From NCBI GenBank assembly GCA_031288185.1, contig JAITRZ010000014.1:23160-87159 (forward strand): 64,000 nt of DNA, read 5' to 3'. Source of the DNA: Coriobacteriales bacterium. Its GTDB lineage: Bacteria; Actinomycetota; Coriobacteriia; Coriobacteriales; UBA8131. Shown in pieces: positions 57,826 to 64,000 of the stretch (positions are counted from its first letter, which is position 1; every line of letters starts with the position of its first letter). The notes under the pieces were generated by a model, which was not told where the DNA came from, did no database searches, and saw only the letters and a list, made by a program, of their open reading frames with translations. The position numbers were made by a program, and so were the translations under genes.

Positions 57826-60800
57826 TTGCAAGACTTTATAGTCATTCGCGGCGCCCGTGAACATAACTTGAAAAACCTGGATATATCCATCCCTCGCAAT
57901 AAACTGGTTGTTGTTACCGGACTTTCCGGTTCTGGTAAGAGCTCACTGGCCTTTGACACCATCTATGCCGAGGGTCAGCGCCGTTACGTGGAATCACTTT
58001 CGGCCTACGCGCGACAGTTTCTGGGGCAGATGGACAAACCCGACCTGGACTCGATAGAGGGTCTTTCCCCCGCTGTGTCCATCGACCAAAAAACCACATC
58101 CAAAAATCCCCGTTCTACCGTGGGCACGGTTACTGAAATATACGACTATCTGCGCCTGTTATTTGCGCGCATCGGGTTGCCGCATTGTCCGATATGTGGG
58201 CGGGAAATCTACCGTCAGACCACCGATCAGGTCGTGGATAAAATTCTGGCGCTGGCCGGTACGGTTGAGCGCCGGGCCTTGGTGCTGGCTCCGGTAGTCA
58301 GGGGGAGAAAGGGTGAATATAATAAGCTGCTTAATTCTTTAACAAAAGAAGGTTTTGTCCGCGTGCGTGTTGACGGTGAGGTACGCGAGCTCAGTGAGTC
58401 AATAGTGCTGGACAAAAACTACAAACATACCATTGAGGTGGTGGTGGACCGGCTGGTGCTGAGGCCCTCTGCCCGCTCTCGCCTGGCCGAAGCGGTGGAA
58501 ACCTCTACGCGCATCGCCGAAGGCAACGTCATTATTCAACTTTTGGAGCAGTCGGCACCGTCTCTTAGAGAAAACGGAGCGACTGCCACAGGAACAGCGG
58601 GCGATCCCCTTTCCTCGCCGTCTACAGCTGGAGCGGCAAACCCATCACCTTCCCTGCCTGCGACGGTGCCAATGCCTGTGACGGTGCCTGTTTCACCCAA
58701 CAATACGGTGTCTACCCATCCCGATGCAGGCCCCAACCGCGCGCCGTCTGCTGCCGTCTTGCCCATGCTTGAAGAATCCTTTTCTCTGGCGCTGGCCTGT
58801 CCTATCCACGGCCATTCTATTGACACATTGGAGCCACGCGATTTTTCCTTCAATGCTCCTTATGGCGCCTGTCCAGAATGTCTGGGCCTGGGGTTTAAGA
58901 ATGAAGTTGACCCTTCGCTTATCATCCCCGATCCATCGCAGAGTCTGGCCGAGGGAGCTTTTTCGGTATTTGGCATAAATTCTAACTATATACCCCAGAT
59001 ACTGGCCGCTGTTGCCCGCCACCTCAACGTGAATCTGGATACCCCCTGGGAGGATTATCATAAAGATGTGCGGCGGGCCTTCATGGAGGGCATTCCTGAA
59101 AAGATCCGCGTTGACTACGTGACACGTGACGGACGTGACACTCACTGGACCTATAAGTGGAACGGATTGCTGGCTCTGGTTATGGAACGTTACCAGGATA
59201 CCCAAAGTGAACAACAAAAAACCAAGCTGGAAAACTATCTGGCGGTAACACCCTGCAAAGCCTGCCACGGTGCTCGCCTGAAGCCAGAAATCCTGGCCGT
59301 GCGTATCGCGGGTATGAATATCTACCAGGTCACGCAGCTGGCCGCCTTGCAGAGTCTGGACTTTTTTGAGCTCCTGGCCCAGCAGTTGGGCCCACGCGAA
59401 CAGCGTATTGGCGGGCGAGTGGTCAAGGAGATTTTGGAGCGTCTGCGCTTTTTGGTAGATGTGGGATTGGATTACCTTACCTTAGATAGGGCTACGGCCA
59501 GTTTAAGCGGCGGTGAAGCTCAACGCATTCGTCTGGCTACTCAAATAGGCGCTGGTTTGATGGGGGTGCTCTATATTCTTGATGAGCCCTCCATCGGCCT
59601 GCATCAACGCGATAATCAGCGCCTGATCGCCACATTGGAGAGGCTGCGTGATCTTGGCAATACCGTAATAGTGGTTGAACACGACGAGGAGACTATTCGC
59701 GCGGCTGACCATGTGGTAGACCTAGGGCCAATGGCCGGTGAGCAGGGCGGTTACGTGGTAGCTCAGGGCACACCCAACCAGATTGAGGCGGCAGAAGGCT
59801 CATTGACCGCAGATTACCTGTCGGGTCGCCGCGCGATAGCCATTCCTGCCCGGCGCCGGCATCCGCGTCAGGGCAGACTGGTTATTGAAGGCGCCAACGC
59901 CAATAACCTAAAGGATGTCTCGGTTAGTATCGAACTGGGTACGCTGACGGTGGTTACGGGGGTTAGTGGTTCAGGTAAATCTTCGTTGGTTACCGATACG
60001 CTGGCACCGGCGCTTACCAACCGCATCCATCATTCACACAAGCGTGTTGGCTACTACAGTCGCCTTAAAGGCATTGAACGTCTTAATAAGGTCATTGACA
60101 TTGACCAGTCGCCAATCGGCCGCACGCCGCGCTCTAATCCGGCCACGTATGTGGGCCTGTGGGATGACGTACGTCAACTGTTTTCATCGGTTCCTGAATC
60201 GCGGGCACGCGGCTATGCGCCGGGTCGTTTTTCCTTTAACGTGCCGGGAGGGCGTTGTGAAGCCTGCCGCGGCGACGGGCAGTTGAAAATTGAGATGCAC
60301 TTTCTGCCTGACGTCTATGTGCCCTGCGAGGTCTGTGGTGGCCGTCGCTACAATCGCGAAACCCTGGAGATAAGCTATAAAGACAAAAATGTCAGTGACA
60401 TCCTCAACATGAGTGTCAATGAGGCGCTTTTGTTCTTTGCAAACATTCCTCAGCTGGCTCGCAAGCTCCAGACCCTGCATGATGTTGGCCTTGGCTATAT
60501 CAAACTTGGCCAGCCAGCCACCACCCTCAGCGGTGGCGAGGCACAAAGGGTTAAACTTTCTAGCGAATTACAGCGCCGGCAGACCGGTTCTACCTTCTAC
60601 ATTTTGGATGAACCAACTACCGGGCTGCATTTTGATGATGTACGGCAGCTTCTGGACGTGCTGGAACGTCTTGTCGATAAGGGCAACACCGTTTTGGTTA
60701 TCGAACACAACCTCGATGTTATTAAATCTGCCGACCGCATCATAGATTTGGGACCTGAGGGTGGCGAGCGTGGTGGCCAGGTTGTCGCCACCGGCACCCC

Positions 60801-60864
60801 TGAGCAAGTAGCCAAGGTTCCTGAAAGCTATACCGGACAGTTTTTGGCGAGGATACTCTCATGA
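57826..60864 (+). CDS. uvrA: UvrABC excinuclease subunit A
   Basis: [87 protein letters not shown] start at 57826 after AGGAGGA. Confidence 0.96.
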   Translation: MQDFIVIRGAREHNLKNLDISIPRNKLVVVTGLSGSGKSSLAFDTIYAEGQRRYVESLSAYARQFLGQMDKPDLDSIEGLSPAVSIDQKTTSKNPRSTVGTVTEIYDYLRLLFARIGLPHCPICGREIYRQTTDQVVDKILALAGTVERRALVLAPVVRGRKGEYNKLLNSLTKEGFVRVRVDGEVRELSESIVLDKNYKHTIEVVVDRLVLRPSARSRLAEAVETSTRIAEGNVIIQLLEQSAPSLRENGATATGTAGDPLSSPSTAGAANPSPSLPATVPMPVTVPVSPNNTVSTHPDAGPNRAPSAAVLPMLEESFSLALACPIHGHSIDTLEPRDFSFNAPYGACPECLGLGFKNEVDPSLIIPDPSQSLAEGAFSVFGINSNYIPQILAAVARHLNVNLDTPWEDYHKDVRRAFMEGIPEKIRVDYVTRDGRDTHWTYKWNGLLALVMERYQDTQSEQQKTKLENYLAVTPCKACHGARLKPEILAVRIAGMNIYQVTQLAALQSLDFFELLAQQLGPREQRIGGRVVKEILERLRFLVDVGLDYLTLDRATASLSGGEAQRIRLATQIGAGLMGVLYILDEPSIGLHQRDNQRLIATLERLRDLGNTVIVVEHDEETIRAADHVVDLGPMAGEQGGYVVAQGTPNQIEAAEGSLTADYLSGRRAIAIPARRRHPRQGRLVIEGANANNLKDVSVSIELGTLTVVTGVSGSGKSSLVTDTLAPALTNRIHHSHKRVGYYSRLKGIERLNKVIDIDQSPIGRTPRSNPATYVGLWDDVRQLFSSVPESRARGYAPGRFSFNVPGGRCEACRGDGQLKIEMHFLPDVYVPCEVCGGRRYNRETLEISYKDKNVSDILNMSVNEALLFFANIPQLARKLQTLHDVGLGYIKLGQPATTLSGGEAQRVKLSSELQRRQTGSTFYILDEPTTGLHFDDVRQLLDVLERLVDKGNTVLVIEHNLDVIKSADRIIDLGPEGGERGGQVVATGTPEQVAKVPESYTGQFLARILS

Positions 60865-62372
60865 GCATCGTGGCGGCTTTTGTAGTGCCGCATCCTCCAC
60901 TTTTGATTCCCGGAATCGGCGATGCGGAAAAGCCACGGGTTCACCAGACCCAGGATGCCTACCAACGCGTCTGTCGCCACATTGCGCGACTGCAACCGCA
61001 AACCATTGTGGTCTTTTCCCCACACGCCCAAATTTTGCCCGATCATTTTGAGGTGTCCGGAGGCAGGGGCGCTACGGGCGACTTTAGTCGCTTTGGCGCG
61101 CGCGAAACCAACCAAACATACACGGTATCTTATGACCAGACATTGGCGGCGGCTGTCCTCTCACGTCTCAAGGCGGCTCACCTTGCCGCAACCTCTGCCG
61201 CTGAAAGCTCCTCAAAGTTGGATCACGGGTTTCTGGTGCCGTGGCATTTTATTCAACAGGAGGCTTTCTGTGAGGTGCGCGCGCTTCGTGTGGGTCTTTC
61301 CGGCCTTGACCTTACCAGTCATTATCGTTTTGGACACTGCCTGGCTGCGGCTGCCGCCGACCTAGACAGAAGGGTGGTACTGGTGGCAAGCGGCGACCTT
61401 TCACATCGCCTTTTGGCCTCAGGACCCTATGGCTTTACGCCCCAGGGGCCGCGTTTTGACAAGCAGCTTATCACCATCCTCGCCAGCGGTGACCTGGCCA
61501 ATCTGCTCTACCTGGATCCCCAGCTCTGCGAGCAGGCTGGAGAATGTGGGCTGCGTTCCTTTGTCATGATGGCGGGAGCGCTACAGGGGTTGGATGTTGT
61601 GCCGCGCCTGCTCTCCTACGAGGGACCTTTTGGCGTTGGTTATGCCGTGGCCAGCTTTGTTGTTGAGAGTCTGCCGGTAGCGCTGGCTCGCACGGGCCTG
61701 GAAGCCTTTTTTCGATCAGGTGAGATTCCCAACAAGAAAACGCCTGAGATTGCCGGGCTGCTTAGACGGGCAAACAACGGCGAAGGCAGAGGCGTTGAAT
61801 ACGGTGACGATGGCGCCCGCGATGACGAGGGTGGAGCAGGTGGCGCCTGCGACGACGGGGCCGGTGACGATGGCGCCCGCGCAGATGAGAGTGACGCGCG
61901 CTCAGGTTTTTGTCAACTCGACACACCCTCAGGTTCCCGGCAACTGTTACAGCAGCTCAGTAGCCGCCGTGCTGGAGCCTTCGTTAGCCTGCACCGTCAG
62001 GGTGAATTGCGCGGCTGCATTGGCACGATTGCGCCAAGTACGGCAAGTGTTATAGATGAGATCATCCAAAATGCTCTGAGTGCCGCACGCAATGATCCGC
62101 GTTTTGCGCCCCTTAGTGCTGCAGAATTGGACGATCTGGACATAAAGGTTGATATCCTGGGATTGCCTGAGCCCGTTGCGAGCGCCTCTGAACTTGATGC
62201 CCAACGTTTTGGCGTTATTGTCAGTTGCGGCCTTCGTCGTGGGTTGCTCCTGCCGGCGTTGGAGGGAGTAGAAAGCCCTGACCAGCAGCTCGCTATCGCC
62301 CTGTGCAAGGCTGGCATTGCCAGAGGCGAAAGCTATCACATTGAACGCTTTGAAGTTGAACGCTATACCTAA
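60861..62372 (+). CDS. AmmeMemoRadiSam system fused Memo + AMMECR1 protein
   Basis: Memo-like N-terminus [37 protein letters not shown]1-like C-terminus [18 protein letters not shown]...[22 protein letters not shown]. Confidence 0.87.
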   Translation: MSIVAAFVVPHPPLLIPGIGDAEKPRVHQTQDAYQRVCRHIARLQPQTIVVFSPHAQILPDHFEVSGGRGATGDFSRFGARETNQTYTVSYDQTLAAAVLSRLKAAHLAATSAAESSSKLDHGFLVPWHFIQQEAFCEVRALRVGLSGLDLTSHYRFGHCLAAAAADLDRRVVLVASGDLSHRLLASGPYGFTPQGPRFDKQLITILASGDLANLLYLDPQLCEQAGECGLRSFVMMAGALQGLDVVPRLLSYEGPFGVGYAVASFVVESLPVALARTGLEAFFRSGEIPNKKTPEIAGLLRRANNGEGRGVEYGDDGARDDEGGAGGACDDGAGDDGARADESDARSGFCQLDTPSGSRQLLQQLSSRRAGAFVSLHRQGELRGCIGTIAPSTASVIDEIIQNALSAARNDPRFAPLSAAELDDLDIKVDILGLPEPVASASELDAQRFGVIVSCGLRRGLLLPALEGVESPDQQLAIALCKAGIARGESYHIERFEVERYT

Positions 62373-62505
62373 TAATGCTAATAATATAAGCAAAAATAGG
62401 TTCATTGTGCGCTGCGGCCGTCCCAAAGACCGTTTGGCCTGTGTGCCGGGCTACGTGCCGCGCTGTGCGCCGCACTCCACACTGTTGTGATGATGAGGTT
62501 TTCTC

Positions 62506-63468
62506 ATGTCTGAAGGCTCCCTTGCCAAAACCCTGGTTTGTCCGGTTTGTCCCCATGCCTGCCGTTTGCGCGTTGGCCAGTGGGGACGCTGTGCCGCTCG
62601 CCTAGCCGCTGATGGATCGGTTTGTTGCGCAAATTATGCGTCTATCAGCTCACAGATCCTGGATCCCATTGAGAAAAAGCCCCTTGCGCGCTTTAATCCT
62701 GGCTCATTGATACTTTCGGTGGGCAGCTTTGGATGTAACCTGGGCTGTCCGTTTTGCCAAAATTGGCAGATAGCTCAGATAAAGACACCACCTGACCCAC
62801 TACCCACTCACCCTCTCCATCCCAGACACGCAACAGCGGAACGGCTCCTTGAGGCGGCCGATGGAGACCACTTTGGCCTGTGTGAGCAAATCAGCGCTGC
62901 CTATCCTGCCGGTTGGCATCCGGTAACTCCCCAGGAGCTTGTCAGCGGAGCGTTGGCCGCCAGGCCCAGAGGTAATATTGGCATTGCCTTTACCTATAAC
63001 GAACCCTTGGTTGGTTATGAGTATGTGCGCGATACGGCGACGCTGGCTCAACGCGAAGGGCTTAAAACTGTTCTGGTTTCCAATGGCTACGCCAATCCGG
63101 CAATTATTGCTGAAGTTGGTGCCTGTATCGATGCCGCCAACATTGACCTCAAGGGATTTTCGCAGGATTTTTATGACTTTGTTGGCGCGCCCCAGGGGCT
63201 GCGCGTGGTCAAGCGCACTATAGAGTATCTTGCCTCCCACTGCCACCTGGAGGTGACCAATCTGTTGGTGCCTGGCATCAACAGCAGTTGTGAGGAGGTG
63301 GCAGAATTAGCCCGTTGGCTTGCCAGCATAGATCCTGGCATTCCCCTGCACATAACTCGCTATCATCCCGCCCATCAACTGTGCCATCTGCCCGCCACCC
63401 CCACGCCATCAGGTGCTGGAGGCCGTGGAAGTAGCGCGGAGGCATCTGCGCCATGTCTATGCGGGTAA
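62506..63468 (+). CDS. AmmeMemoRadiSam system radical SAM enzyme; 3' end out of frame in this sequence
   Basis: GCNLGCPFCQNW radical SAM CX3CX2C; GNIGIAFTYNEPLV, NIDLKGFSQDFY, LHITRYHPAH; removing one C from CCCCC 63398-63402 extends to stop 63473-63475 as PATPRHQVLEAVEVARRHLRHVYAGNI*. Confidence 0.88.
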   Translation: MSEGSLAKTLVCPVCPHACRLRVGQWGRCAARLAADGSVCCANYASISSQILDPIEKKPLARFNPGSLILSVGSFGCNLGCPFCQNWQIAQIKTPPDPLPTHPLHPRHATAERLLEAADGDHFGLCEQISAAYPAGWHPVTPQELVSGALAARPRGNIGIAFTYNEPLVGYEYVRDTATLAQREGLKTVLVSNGYANPAIIAEVGACIDAANIDLKGFSQDFYDFVGAPQGLRVVKRTIEYLASHCHLEVTNLLVPGINSSCEEVAELARWLASIDPGIPLHITRYHPAHQLCHLPATPTPSGAGGRGSSAEASAPCLCG

Positions 63469-63607
63469 TATTTGAGTGGCGAAAGATATGGTCAGTACAC
63501 TTCAGATGTATGGCGCGGTGCAATACCCTTTCGGTTGAGAAAGGGCTACAGGCAAAGAGGGGTCTGAGTATCGCTATCGTGCAGGGCATGGTTGGTGCGA
63601 AGGATGT

Positions 63608-64000
63608 TCATTCTTCAGCTTGTTCTTCTGCTTGTACGCCTTTTTCGGCTTTTTTAGCATCCAGTCTTTTGAGTGTCGCATCTGACCGACGGCAGTGTGC
63701 TATTTCCTCCAAAACACGTTCTTTGGTGATTTTGGAGGGAGGATCATGAGCGCGGATGTTATTCATGTAAATTGCTACGTCACCATCCCACGCCTGAAAA
63801 TCAACGGCACAGACCATGTTTACCAGCTCGGTGTCCATATCCACTATCAGATCGGCATATTCATCATCATTCAGGCCGACAGTAAGCCATGCCTCAAAGC
63901 GCACCGAGGAACTCATATTGGAGCGTCTGGCAAAGAAGTCCTCCAGACTGTCTTTTTCTGTCCAGACCTTATGGGGGCCTGTGAAAAGACTATCAATCAC
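63608..64000 (-). CDS. Hypothetical protein, possibly 5' truncated by window end
   Basis: Open frame to window edge, MIDSLFTGPHKVWTEKDSLEDFFARRSNMSSSVRFEAWLTVGLNDDEYADLIVDMDTELV... Confidence 0.5.
   Translation of the reverse strand: MIDSLFTGPHKVWTEKDSLEDFFARRSNMSSSVRFEAWLTVGLNDDEYADLIVDMDTELVNMVCAVDFQAWDGDVAIYMNNIRAHDPPSKITKERVLEEIAHCRRSDATLKRLDAKKAEKGVQAEEQAEE

Noticed and set aside
57634-60864. UvrA zinc-finger variation (CPIHG instead of CPxCG)
   Set aside because: His can replace Cys as a Zn ligand and variation at this finger is known in actinobacterial UvrA; not reported as novel
26790-62400. Similar AT-rich strings (gcttattatattagta near 26800 and ctaataatataagc near 62375)
   Set aside because: Not exact reverse complements; short AT-rich similarity probably chance
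1-64000. CRISPR arrays, transposases, integrases or prophage genes
   Set aside because: No regularly spaced repeats and no transposase/integrase-like ORFs seen in the track

Overview
This window looks like a chromosomal segment from an Eggerthellales-type (Coriobacteriia) anaerobe. That is inferred from the stacked DMSO-reductase-family operons, a 12-TM LuxR regulator, a CX3CH cytochrome and a NifS/NifU/Rrf2 cluster; no taxonomic search was run. Left part (1-20 kb): a relatively A/T-rich LysR/metE block ending at a tRNA-Val 3' end, then a GNAT acetyltransferase, a gamma-glutamyl ligase plus class II amidotransferase pair, tRNA-Gln, and housekeeping genes (birA, MATE, pth, prs, glmU, L,D-transpeptidase, FKBP lipoprotein). 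Middle (19-51 kb): a large respiratory accessory block. It holds a Crp/Fnr regulator, a B-A-cytochrome molybdoenzyme operon, a T-box-controlled divergent tryptophanase/tyrosine phenol-lyase homologue, a cupin-HTH regulator with an acyl-CoA ligase, and a polyferredoxin with an AroB-like protein that has lost its expected metal ligands. Divergent from these is a tightly coupled operon of orphan protein, TorD, NapG-like, NapH-like and a degenerate UvrD-like ATPase. A second orphan+TorD pair and two complete DmsABC-type loci around a membrane LuxR regulator follow. Right part (51-64 kb): tRNA-Arg, an MFS transporter, rrf2/nifU/nifS, MOSC, a dehydratase-activase remnant, a formate/nitrite channel, rubredoxin, uvrA, and an AmmeMemoRadiSam pair whose radical SAM gene is frameshifted near its 3' end. 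The best candidates for undescribed biology are (1) the duplicated orphan+TorD pair with the helicase-like ATPase and pseudo-AroB/polyferredoxin module, and (2) the T-box upstream of a divergent aromatic-amino-acid lyase homologue whose specifier region does not look aromatic. All calls come from reading the sequence; no database search was run.
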